Source of the DNA: Amycolatopsis sp.
GTDB lineage: Bacteria > Actinomycetota > Actinomycetes > Mycobacteriales > Pseudonocardiaceae
Length of the DNA stretch: 47,254 nucleotides
Assembly: GCF_025464955.1 (NCBI RefSeq)
Contig: NZ_JAODNM010000083.1
Coordinates: 1-47,254 of the forward strand
Direction: 5' to 3'
Both the position numbers and the translations under genes were made by a program. Below, piece after piece: positions 40,123 to 47,254 of this stretch. Positions within the stretch are counted from its first letter, which is position 1. Each line of letters opens with the position of its first letter. The notes beneath the pieces are model-generated. The model was given only the letters and a program-made list of their open reading frames with translations. It had not been told where the DNA came from and did not search any database.

Positions 40123-41406
40123 ATGAGACATGGAACGGACATGACCGCGGTTCGCGATTTCCCGGAAAACACCGGCAGTGCGGTCCGGCAGGCCAAGGCC
40201 TCCAACCGCACCGCGCGGGTGCTTTCCGACCGCGCAGCCGGTGAGGCCTATGTGGCTTCGGTGTGTTTCAAGCATGGGCCGCCGAGGCTGCTCGGTGTCG
40301 AACTCGAATTCATCGTGCACTACGCCGACGACCCTCGAAGACCCCTCAATCCCGATGACCTGGCCGCCGCACTGGGCGACCACACCCCGCGGACCCTGCG
40401 TCCCGAAAGCCCCGCCGAACCATTGCCGGGCGGCTCGCCGATGAGCCTTGAGCCCGGCTGCCAGGTGGAGATCTCGGCCCTCCCGCAGCCTTCACTGCGT
40501 GAGCTCGTCGAGGTGGTCTCCGCCGATCTGGCCTATCTCACCGATCGTCTCGCCGGGCATGGCCTGCGCCTGGGCGAGCACGGTATCGACGCCTTCCGTC
40601 CGCCGGTCCGCCGGCTGCAGACCGAGCGTTACGCCGCCATGGAACGCCGATTCGCCCCCATCGGCGATGGGGGTATCACCATGATGGCCGCCACGGCCGG
40701 CCTGCAGATCTGCCTCGACGCCGGCGAAGCCGACCAGGTCGCCGCCCGCTGGGCCGCGGTGCACGCGGCCGGGCCGCCCCTGCTGGCCGCCTTTGCCAAC
40801 TCCCGCCGCCATGCCGGGCGGGACACCGGCTACGCCTCCGCCAGGTGGCTCGCGGTGATGCGGACCGAACACGTGCGGACGTTCGCCGCGTCGGCGTCGC
40901 CCGATCCGGCCGCGGACTGGGCCGAGCGCATCCTCGACACCCCGCTGATGGTGTTGCCGAGGCAGCGCCCGCAGCCCTGGGACGCGCCCGAAGGCGTGTC
41001 CTTCGCCGACTGGATCGCCGGCCGCGGTGCGGCCGGGTTGCTCGATCCGCCGACCGAGGACGACCTCGCCTACCACCTGACCACGATGTTCACCCCGGTG
41101 CGGCCGCAGGGCTACCTCGAGGTGCGCTACCTGGACGCCCAGCCGGGACAGCAGTGGCTGGAGCCGACGGCCCTGCTCACCGCCCTGCTCGCGCGTCCGT
41201 CCACTGTGGACAGCCTGCTCGAGGTCTGCGAACCGGTGGCGGACCGGTGGGAGTGCGCGGCGAAGTTCGGGCTCGACGATCCCGAGATCGCCGCCGCCGC
41301 CAGGAAGGTGATCGACCTCGCCTGTGCCGAACTGGGCACGGTCGGTCTCCCAAGAGAACAGCTCAGCCAGCTCATCGAAGCCGCGCAAGCGCGCGTGCGG
41401 GCCTGA
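40123..41406 (+). CDS. egtA: Glutamate-cysteine ligase EgtA
   Basis: A 427-residue ligase of the GCS2/GshA-like family that makes gamma-glutamylcysteine, the sulfur donor for ergothioneine. Features: LLGVELEFIVHYADDPRRPL near residue 64, SLEPGCQVEISALPQPSLRE, and MFTPVRPQGYLEVRYLDAQP. ATG 40123 is preferred because GAAGAAGG lies just upstream; ATG 40141 would remove six residues. First gene of egtABCD. The 138-base gap before it holds the cluster promoter. Confidence 0.93.
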   Translation: MRHGTDMTAVRDFPENTGSAVRQAKASNRTARVLSDRAAGEAYVASVCFKHGPPRLLGVELEFIVHYADDPRRPLNPDDLAAALGDHTPRTLRPESPAEPLPGGSPMSLEPGCQVEISALPQPSLRELVEVVSADLAYLTDRLAGHGLRLGEHGIDAFRPPVRRLQTERYAAMERRFAPIGDGGITMMAATAGLQICLDAGEADQVAARWAAVHAAGPPLLAAFANSRRHAGRDTGYASARWLAVMRTEHVRTFAASASPDPAADWAERILDTPLMVLPRQRPQPWDAPEGVSFADWIAGRGAAGLLDPPTEDDLAYHLTTMFTPVRPQGYLEVRYLDAQPGQQWLEPTALLTALLARPSTVDSLLEVCEPVADRWECAAKFGLDDPEIAAAARKVIDLACAELGTVGLPREQLSQLIEAAQARVRA

Positions 41407-41419
41407 AGGAATTTGTGCC

Positions 41420-42772
41420 ATGACTCAAGAACTGAGTGAGAACCCCAATCCGCTCCGCGAACTGAGCCCGCAAGACCTGCGGGCCCACGCCGCCGAAGCC
41501 ATGACGAGGGCGAGGGCGCGCAGTGCCCTGCTCACCGATGCCGTCGACGACTCGGACCTCGTGCGGCAGCATTCGAAACTGATGTCCCCCTTGGTGTGGG
41601 ACCTGGCGCACATCGGCAGCCAGGAAGAACTGTGGCTGGTGCGGGACGTCGGCGGCCGCGAGCCCGTCCGCGGCGACCTCGACGAGATCTACGACGCGTT
41701 CATGCACGCCCGCGCCGATCGCCCCAGCCTCCCGATGCTCGGCCCGGCCGAAGCCCGCCGGTATGTCGGCGAGGTCCGGGCGAAGTCGTTGGAGGTACTG
41801 GAAACCGCGCCGCTGGAAGGCAGCAGGCTGACCGAGTCGGCGTTCGCCTTCGGCATGATCACCCAGCACGAGCAGCAGCACGACGAGACGATGCTGGCCA
41901 CCCACCAGCTCCGCCGCGGCGAGCCGGTGCTGCACGCGCCGGAGCCGCCGCCCGCGCGGTCCGGACGGCTGCCCGCCGAGGTCTTCGTCCCGGCCGGGCC
42001 GTTCGTGATGGGCACCTCGGCCGAGCCGTGGGCGCTGGACAACGAACGACCGGCGCACGAGGTGTCCGTAGCGGCGTTCTTCATCGACACCACTCCGGTC
42101 ACCAACGGCCAGTACCTCGAGTTCCTCACCGGCGGCGGCTACGACGAGGAGCGCTGGTGGAGTACCGCGGGGTGGGCGCACATCAAGCAGGCGGGGATCG
42201 ACGCGCCGCGGTTCTGGCATCGTGAGCCCGATGGCTGGTGGCGGACCAGGTTCGGCGTCCACGAACCCGTTCCGGTGGCGGAGCCGGTGGTGCACGTTTC
42301 GTTCCACGAGGCCGAGGCGTACGCAGCCTGGGCGGGCAAGCGGCTGCCGACCGAGCCGGAGTGGGAGAAGGCCGCCCGCTACGACCCGGCCACCGGCCGG
42401 TCCCGCCGATTCCCTTGGGGCGACGGGGAACCGACTTCGGACCAGGCGAACCTCGGGCAGCGCCACCTCCGTCCCGCCGTGGCCGGGGCGTACCCCGAGG
42501 GGGCGTCGCCGCTGGGGGTGCACCAGCTGATCGGTGACGTCTGGGAGTGGACCTCGAGCGACTTCGGTCCGTATCCCGGGTTCGCCGTGTTCCCGTACAA
42601 GGAGTACTCGGAGGTCTTCTTCGGCCCGGACTACAAGGTGCTGCGCGGCGGTTCTTTCGGCACCGATGTCGCCGCTGTGCGCAGCACGTTCCGTAACTGG
42701 GACTATCCGATCCGGCGGCAGATCTTCTCAGGGTTCAGATGTGCCAGGGACGCCGGGCGCGGGGAGAGCTGA
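41420..42772 (+). CDS. egtB: Ergothioneine biosynthesis sulfoxide synthase EgtB
   Basis: A 450-residue non-heme iron enzyme that joins gamma-glutamylcysteine and hercynine with oxygen. The N-terminal DinB-like domain provides the three iron ligands, H64 (DLAHIG), H150 and H154 (HEQQHDET). The C-terminal formylglycine-enzyme-like domain follows (FVPAGPFVMGTSAEPWALDN; WAGKRLPTEPEWEKAARYDP; VWEWTSSDFGPYPGF; VLRGGSFGTD). Starts 14 bases after egtA. Confidence 0.95.
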   Translation: MTQELSENPNPLRELSPQDLRAHAAEAMTRARARSALLTDAVDDSDLVRQHSKLMSPLVWDLAHIGSQEELWLVRDVGGREPVRGDLDEIYDAFMHARADRPSLPMLGPAEARRYVGEVRAKSLEVLETAPLEGSRLTESAFAFGMITQHEQQHDETMLATHQLRRGEPVLHAPEPPPARSGRLPAEVFVPAGPFVMGTSAEPWALDNERPAHEVSVAAFFIDTTPVTNGQYLEFLTGGGYDEERWWSTAGWAHIKQAGIDAPRFWHREPDGWWRTRFGVHEPVPVAEPVVHVSFHEAEAYAAWAGKRLPTEPEWEKAARYDPATGRSRRFPWGDGEPTSDQANLGQRHLRPAVAGAYPEGASPLGVHQLIGDVWEWTSSDFGPYPGFAVFPYKEYSEVFFGPDYKVLRGGSFGTDVAAVRSTFRNWDYPIRRQIFSGFRCARDAGRGES

Positions 42773-42776
42773 GCCG

Positions 42777-43517
42777 ATGTGCCGCCATCTGGGGTATCTC
42801 GGCGAACCGCGCGCGCCGTGGGAGCTGCTCTTCGGAGCTCAACACTCCCTGCTGACGCAGTCCTACGCCCCTGCCGATATGCGCGGAGGGGGCACGGTCA
42901 ACGCGGACGGCTTCGGGCTCGGCTGGTACACCGACGATCCCAAGCCGCTCCGTTATCGGCGTTCGACTCCACTGTGGACGGACGAGACGCTGCCCGCGCT
43001 CTCGTCGTCGATCCGGACCGGCGCGTTCGTCGCGGCGGTCCGCAACGGCACCACGGGGATGCCGGTGACCGAGCCCGCCGCCGCGCCCTTCGCCGACGGG
43101 CGCTGGCTGTTCAGCCTCAACGGCGTCGTCCGCGGCTGGCCGGAGTCGATGTCGTCGTTGGCCGCGAAGCTGCCGGTGACCGAACTGCTCACGCTGGAGG
43201 CACCGACCGATTCGACGCTGCTGTGGGCATTGCTGCGCGACCGGCTGCACGCGGGGGAGGACCCCCTCGAAGCGGTCGCCGACCTGGTGCGCGCGGTCGA
43301 GCGGGCCGCGCCGGGGTCTCGGCTCAACCTGCTCCTGACCGACGGGGAGGTCCTCGTCGCCACGGCGTGGACGCACTCCCTGTCGGTGCTGAGCGATGCC
43401 GCCGGGGTGACTGTCGCCTCGGAACCGATCGGCGACGGCGCCTGGCAGCCGGTGCCCGACGCGCACGCCGTGCGGGTCGCTCGGGGCACCGTGGAGTTCA
43501 TCCCGATCAGACAGTGA
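42777..43517 (+). CDS. egtC: Gamma-glutamyl hercynylcysteine sulfoxide amidohydrolase EgtC
   Basis: A 246-residue class II glutamine-amidotransferase-like enzyme that removes glutamate from the EgtB product. After loss of Met, Cys2 (MCRHLGYLGEPRAPWELLFG) becomes the N-terminal nucleophile. Further conserved blocks are NADGFGLGWYTDDPKPLRYR, AAVRNGTTGMPVTEPAAAPF and WLFSLNGVVRGWPES. It starts 5 bases after the egtB stop. The tandem repeats at 43512-43602 begin in its last codons. Confidence 0.95.
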   Translation: MCRHLGYLGEPRAPWELLFGAQHSLLTQSYAPADMRGGGTVNADGFGLGWYTDDPKPLRYRRSTPLWTDETLPALSSSIRTGAFVAAVRNGTTGMPVTEPAAAPFADGRWLFSLNGVVRGWPESMSSLAAKLPVTELLTLEAPTDSTLLWALLRDRLHAGEDPLEAVADLVRAVERAAPGSRLNLLLTDGEVLVATAWTHSLSVLSDAAGVTVASEPIGDGAWQPVPDAHAVRVARGTVEFIPIRQ

Positions 43518-43602
43518 AGACGGCAGTGAAGACCGGCAATGAAGACAGGCACCGAAGAACCAGCAGTGAAGACCGCACGCAAGACCGGTCAGGGAAGACC
43601 GG
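43512..43602. repeat. Seven imperfect CAGTGAAGACCGG repeats between egtC and egtD
   Basis: Units start at 43512, 43524, 43537, 43550, 43564, 43576 and 43589, each 12-14 bases and built on CAGTGAAGACCGG. The array begins in the glutamine-stop end of egtC and fills most of the 141-base gap to egtD. The only long gap inside the otherwise compact egt cluster is therefore made of repeats. Confidence 0.75.
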
Positions 43603-43658
43603 CAACCGAGTCCCAGTCACGGGACAGGCAGTACCGAGGATCGGAGTGTTCGACCGTC

Positions 43659-44636
43659 ATGACCGAAGTCGATCTCGACGTGCACCACAGTGACGAAGAC
43701 GTCACCGCCGCCCTGCGCGCGGACGTCCGGGACGGACTGACCGCGGCGCAGAAGTGGTTGCCGCCCAAGTGGTTCTATGACGCCAAGGGGAGTGAGCTCT
43801 TCGAGGACATCACCACTCTGCCCGAGTACTACCCGACGAGGTCCGAGCGGGAGATCCTGGCGGCCCGGGCCGGCGAGATCGCCCGAGTGACCGACGCGCG
43901 CACCCTCGTCGAGCTGGGATCGGGGTCGAGCGAGAAGACTCGCTTGCTGCTCGACGCGCTGACCTCGCACGGCACCCTCGCCGCGTTCGTCCCGCTGGAC
44001 GTCTCGGCGTCGGCGCTGGCCGAGGCCACCGAGGCGATCGCGGCCGACTACCCCGGCCTGGAGGTGCGCGGGGTCGTCGGGGACTTCACCCAGCACCTGG
44101 ACCTGCTGCCGGGCGCCCAGCCCAGGCTGGTGGCCTTCCTCGGCGGGACCATCGGCAACTTCCTGCCGATCGACCGGTCCAAGTTCCTCAGTTCGGTGCG
44201 GGATGTGCTGGAGCCGGGCGAGTGGCTGCTCCTGGGCACGGACCTGGTCAAGGACCGGGAGACGCTCGAGCGGGCGTACGACGACGCCGCGGGCGTTACC
44301 GCGGACTTCAACCGCAACGTGCTGCGCGTGATCAACGAGCGGCTCGGCGCAGATTTCGCGGTCGACGAGTTCGTCCACGAGTCGTACTGGGACGCCGAGT
44401 CGGAGTGGATCGAGATGCGGCTGCGAGCGAGCCGCGAGACCACGGTCCACATCCCCGGCGCGGACCTCGACGTGCACTTCGACGAGGGCGAATACGTCCG
44501 CACGGAGATCTCGGCGAAGTTCCGCCCGGACGGGATCGCGGCGGAGCTGGCGGCGGCGGGGTTCGCCGTCGAACAGTGGTGGACGGACACCGAGGAGCGC
44601 TACGGGGTGACACTGGCACGATCTGCGCGTGCGTAA
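43659..44636 (+). CDS. egtD: Histidine N-alpha-methyltransferase EgtD
   Basis: A 325-residue SAM methyltransferase that converts histidine to hercynine, the first committed intermediate of ergothioneine. Conserved blocks: LPPKWFYDAKGSELFEDITT, LPEYYPTRSEREILA, the SAM site TLVELGSGSSEKTRLLLDAL, and FLGGTIGNFLPIDR. ATG 43659 gives the family length. The upstream frame is open through the repeat array, so longer forms starting at 43539 cannot be excluded but would add a Lys-Thr-rich tail. Confidence 0.95.
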   Translation: MTEVDLDVHHSDEDVTAALRADVRDGLTAAQKWLPPKWFYDAKGSELFEDITTLPEYYPTRSEREILAARAGEIARVTDARTLVELGSGSSEKTRLLLDALTSHGTLAAFVPLDVSASALAEATEAIAADYPGLEVRGVVGDFTQHLDLLPGAQPRLVAFLGGTIGNFLPIDRSKFLSSVRDVLEPGEWLLLGTDLVKDRETLERAYDDAAGVTADFNRNVLRVINERLGADFAVDEFVHESYWDAESEWIEMRLRASRETTVHIPGADLDVHFDEGEYVRTEISAKFRPDGIAAELAAAGFAVEQWWTDTEERYGVTLARSARA

Positions 44637-45105
44637 TCCTCTTTCGCTTCTCGCCAGGGTCATCGGTCAGCAGACCTGGATGCTGAAGCTCGCTCCGGCC
44701 ATCATCTGGACGGAGACCAGGCTCCACGCCCTGTTCAACGGCCGGATCACGCTGCTCGGCGCGGCCGGGCTGCCCTCGTTGCGGGTCACCACGACTGGTC
44801 GCAAGTCCGGTTTGCCCCGCGCCGTGAACCTGCTGTACTTCCCGTACCAGGGAAACTACGTACTGACGGGTTCGAACTGGGGCAGGCCGGCGGCCCCGGC
44901 ATGGGTGTTCAACCTGCGTGCCAATCCCGTCGCGACGATCGTCGTCCGGGGCCGCGAGATCGCCGTCAAGGCGCGAGAGGTCGACGCCGAGGAGTACGAC
45001 GAGTACTGGCGTCTGCTGCTCGAGTTCTGGCCCGGTTACGAGATGGAACTGCGCGAAGCGGGCCGCCGGTTCGCGATCTTCGTGCTCGCCAAGACCACCC
45101 GATAG
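44629..45105 (+). CDS. Deazaflavin-dependent (Ddn-like) nitroreductase family protein
   Basis: A 158-residue protein of the split-barrel F420 or FMN family: LLGAAGLPSLRVTTTGRKSG, NLLYFPYQGNYVLTGSNWGR and FNLRANPVATIVVRGREIAV. The T-x-GRKSG block and the following YV.GSNWG are the cofactor signature of Ddn-type enzymes. The start overlaps egtD by 8 bases, so it is translated with the ergothioneine genes. egtE, the lyase that finishes the pathway, is absent here. Whether this protein takes part in ergothioneine chemistry is unknown. Confidence 0.88.
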   Translation: MRNPLSLLARVIGQQTWMLKLAPAIIWTETRLHALFNGRITLLGAAGLPSLRVTTTGRKSGLPRAVNLLYFPYQGNYVLTGSNWGRPAAPAWVFNLRANPVATIVVRGREIAVKAREVDAEEYDEYWRLLLEFWPGYEMELREAGRRFAIFVLAKTTR

Positions 45106-45214
45106 GTTCGTGCCTGCTCCGCACCGGTGACGGGACTCACCGGGCTGTGCCACTCTCACCCAGGTAACTCACCGTGACGCGTCGGAGCGCACGGTGGTGA
45201 CGGGAGGAGACGTC

Positions 45215-46906
45215 TTGCCGAGTTCGACGAGGAGGCCGATGCGGGCCGGGATGCTGGTCGGCGTACTGATCGCGGGAACGGCACTGGTGGGTCTGCCGGG
45301 GATGGCGTCGGCCATGGTGAGTGCCGGCGACGGCCCGGCCGTCCTCGGTCAGGGACCAGCACCCGCGAACGCGCCCGCGACCAGAACCGCTGTGGCGCCT
45401 GCGGTCGAGCCGGTGGACTGGCAGCCGTGCCCGTCGGCGACGCTGAGCGGGGTCGCGGCCGACCAGCAGAAGACGTACAGCTGCGCGACCTACCGCGTCC
45501 CGATCGACCACGGCAACGCCGCGCTCGGCACGATCGACATCGCGCTGCTGAAGCGGGCGGCGAAGACGCCGGGCAAGAAGATCGGCTCGCTGTTCCTCAA
45601 CCCCGGTGGTCCCGGCGGCTCGGGTCTGAAGATGCCGATCTCCGCACAGTCGTTCCTGCAGCCGGACGTGCTGGACCGATTCGACACGATCGGCTTCGAC
45701 CCGCGCGGGGTCGGCGCGAGCAACCCGTTGCGGTGCTTCACCACCAAGGAGGACTCCGACGATGTTTTCGGCGGCATGATGCCCGAGCCGTCGACGCGCG
45801 ACGAGATCTCCACGGAACTCGCCGCCTACCAGGACTACGCGCAATTCTGCCGGACCAACGCGGGCGCGTTGCTCGACCACATGTCCACCAAGGACGTCGC
45901 CCGCGACCTCGACACGCTCCGCGCCGCTGTCGGGGACGAGAAGCTGACCTACGTCGGCTTCTCATACGGGACCCTGATCGGCGCGACCTACGCCGCGATG
46001 TTCGGCAAGCAAACCAGGGCGATGGTGCTCGACGGCAACGTCGACCCCGCCCTGCGGACCTCGGACGGCACGCGGTACGACCGCGAACGCGCCAAGGGCA
46101 CGGAAGCCTCGCTCAACGGGTTCCTGTCGAAATGCCAGCAGGTCGGCCCGAAGTGCGCGTTCGCCGCCGGTGAGCAGCCGCGGCAGAAGTTCGACGAGCT
46201 CCGGACGTACCTGCGTCAGCAGCCGATCAAACTGCCGGACGGGTCGGCGTTCGACCTCAACATGTTCACCAGCGCGGTGGCGGGCACGCTGTATTCGACG
46301 CCGGACTTCCCCGCGCTGGCCACCGACCTGCAGGGCCTCTACGAGATAACCCATCCCGCCCCGGCGAAACCGAAGTCGGCGGCGGACTTCAAGCTGCTGA
46401 CACTGGGAAAGCCGACGCACAACGGCTTGCTGGACCTGGCTCCGGACAGTCCGTACGGCGCGGACGACTCGTACCTCGGCGTCAACTGCTCGGACAAGAA
46501 GTCCACCACTTCCGCCAACGACGTCGCGTCCACCGCCGCGACCTGGGAAGCCGAGTCGCCGACCTTCGGCCGGTACCAGGCGTTCGCGGACACGGCGGGC
46601 TGCTCGGTGTGGCCGGCCAAGTCCGACGCCTACACCGGCCCGTGGCGGGCGCAGACCGACAACCCGGTGCTCGTGGTCGGCAACTACCACGACCCGGCCA
46701 CGCGGTACAGCTTCGCCCAGCAGATGGCCTCCGAGCTCGGGTTCTCCCGCCTGCTCTCGGTCGACGCGTTCGGCCACTGCGTCCTCGGCCACTCCGCGGG
46801 GGTGGACAAGGCCACCACGGCGTACCTGACCGACCTGACGATCCCAGCCGACGGCCAGGTCTTCCAGCCGGACACCCAACCCTTCGACGTCCCTGCCAAA
46901 CCCTGA
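45215..46906 (+). CDS. Secreted tripeptidyl-aminopeptidase-like alpha/beta-hydrolase
   Basis: A 563-residue exported hydrolase. A signal peptide (MLVGVLIAGTALVGLPGMAS) ends at an AxA site before a Pro/Ala-rich linker. The enzyme core has LFLNPGGPGGSGLKM (oxyanion region) and the nucleophile elbow GFSYG at 248-252 (Ser250). The C-terminal TAP-like segment supplies the acid in VVGNYHDPATRYS and the base in FGHCVLG. It cleaves peptides from the N-terminus. TTG 45215 is chosen for the GGGAGGAG just upstream; ATG 45239 is possible. Confidence 0.9.
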   Translation: MPSSTRRPMRAGMLVGVLIAGTALVGLPGMASAMVSAGDGPAVLGQGPAPANAPATRTAVAPAVEPVDWQPCPSATLSGVAADQQKTYSCATYRVPIDHGNAALGTIDIALLKRAAKTPGKKIGSLFLNPGGPGGSGLKMPISAQSFLQPDVLDRFDTIGFDPRGVGASNPLRCFTTKEDSDDVFGGMMPEPSTRDEISTELAAYQDYAQFCRTNAGALLDHMSTKDVARDLDTLRAAVGDEKLTYVGFSYGTLIGATYAAMFGKQTRAMVLDGNVDPALRTSDGTRYDRERAKGTEASLNGFLSKCQQVGPKCAFAAGEQPRQKFDELRTYLRQQPIKLPDGSAFDLNMFTSAVAGTLYSTPDFPALATDLQGLYEITHPAPAKPKSAADFKLLTLGKPTHNGLLDLAPDSPYGADDSYLGVNCSDKKSTTSANDVASTAATWEAESPTFGRYQAFADTAGCSVWPAKSDAYTGPWRAQTDNPVLVVGNYHDPATRYSFAQQMASELGFSRLLSVDAFGHCVLGHSAGVDKATTAYLTDLTIPADGQVFQPDTQPFDVPAKP

Positions 46907-46918
46907 CCGCCGCAGCGG

Positions 46919-47123
46919 GTCGGGTGGTCGGTTCTGTTCAGAGCAGCAAGGACCGGGGCGAGTGGGTGCTGGTAGCGGAGCTGAAGGCCAGTCACGTCGT
47001 GCAGGTGGTGCTGGTGATCGCGATGTGACTGCTGGGACTCCCGAAGGCACTCTCGGCAGGCCAGAGACGCCGTGAAGGCCAGTAATGCCGAACTCACCAC
47101 CTCAAACCGACGAACCACCCGAC
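46919..47123. repeat. 205-bp intergenic repeat element with inverted ends (copy 2)
   Basis: The left end GTCGGGTGGTCGGTT (46919-46933) is inversely repeated at 47105-47123, with a 4-base insertion in the right copy. The interior carries GCAGCAAGGACCGGGGCGAG (46943-46962), found in inverse at 37605-37624, and CGCCGTGAAGGCC, also shared with that region. No coding frame is convincing, so this fills the 238-base gap 46907-47144 as a small non-autonomous or structural repeat. Confidence 0.6.
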
Positions 47124-47144
47124 ACCTTAAGGCCTTGCCGATAA

Positions 47145-47254
47145 TTAAAGCGTTGGTTTGTTGGGGTCTTCCGGTGTGATGCCCGAAGCGGTCAGGTAGT
47201 CGTGGAACTGGGCCAGTGTGGTGAGTGGAGTGCCTGGCTCGGTGACGTGTCCGA
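47145..47254 (-). CDS. C-terminal fragment of a protein cut by the right edge
   Basis: A minus-strand frame enters from the right edge and stops at 47145. The 35 visible residues end in LTTLAQFHDYLTASGITPED and then PNKPTL. The style recalls the tail of an insertion-sequence transposase, but I do not recognise it and the neighbouring repeat element is the only support. Function cannot be assigned from this fragment. Confidence 0.4.
   Translation of the reverse strand, partial: GHVTEPGTPLTTLAQFHDYLTASGITPEDPNKPTL

Noticed and set aside
43512..43602. CRISPR array (short regular repeats)
   Set aside because: Units are 12-14 bases, imperfect and without spacers; no cas genes nearby.
43539..43658. 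Extended EgtD N-terminus from ATG 43539
   Set aside because: The added 40 residues are encoded by the repeat array and exceed the family length; ATG 43659 gives a standard EgtD. Kept only as a remark.

Overview
The window is high-GC actinobacterial DNA. GTG and TTG starts, four-base ATGA/GTGA overlaps, a GarA/OdhI homologue, an ergothioneine cluster, zinc-free ribosomal protein paralogues and a WhiB-like protein all point to Actinomycetia. The overall style suggests Pseudonocardiaceae (Amycolatopsis-like); the genus is an inference, since no database search was possible.

Positions 1 to about 9,350 are the right-hand part of an integrated conjugative element of the actinomycete (AICE) type. 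A divergent XRE-type regulator is cut by the window edge. An operator region follows, then a tightly overlapping rightward operon: excisionase-like HTH protein, WhiB-like protein, two small membrane (Spd-like) proteins, an FtsK/TraB-type DNA translocase and a small unknown protein, closed by a 20-bp hairpin. Next comes AT-richer cargo: a 734-residue protein with an N-terminal zinc ribbon and an R-N-x3-H (HEPN-like) motif, convergent with an unknown 272-residue protein. A large serine integrase ends the element. The integrase and one Spd-like membrane gene each carry a single-base frameshift, so the element is either decaying or contains sequence errors.

Positions 9,409 to 13,177 hold two divergent, translationally coupled operons for zinc-independent ribosomal proteins: L31B and L32 with two CobW/Mrf-like proteins on one side, L28, L33, S14 and S18 on the other. 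A Zur-box-like site lies between them. An ankyrin protein and a siroheme synthase follow (13,256 to 14,905). A small catabolic island comes next: cupin, GntR regulator, esterase and FAD monooxygenase. After it are an alpha/beta hydrolase divergent from a dienoyl-CoA-isomerase-like crotonase, and an acyl-CoA synthetase.

Positions 23,071 to 30,953 match the conserved actinobacterial neighbourhood CDP-alcohol phosphatidyltransferase, gcvH, garA, MerR, DUF151, MerR (ResR-like), gcvP, known in M. tuberculosis around Rv1822 to Rv1832. A TetR gene is inserted in it, and a tandem glycine riboswitch precedes gcvP. It couples glycine cleavage with the FHA switch that controls 2-oxoglutarate and glutamate metabolism.

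The remainder holds a SnoaL-like protein, an MmyB-type XRE regulator, a shortened solute-binding-like membrane protein, a conserved unknown gene coupled to two CNNM/CorC-type CBS membrane proteins, an AcnR-like TetR regulator with its operator, an amino-acid dehydrogenase divergent from a LysR regulator, the egtABCD cluster followed by a Ddn-like reductase, and a secreted tripeptidyl-aminopeptidase-like hydrolase. Intergenic regions carry two recurring non-coding patterns: very long perfect hairpins immediately after genes, and a dispersed repeat present near 37.5 kb and 46.9 kb. No rRNA, tRNA or CRISPR array was seen.
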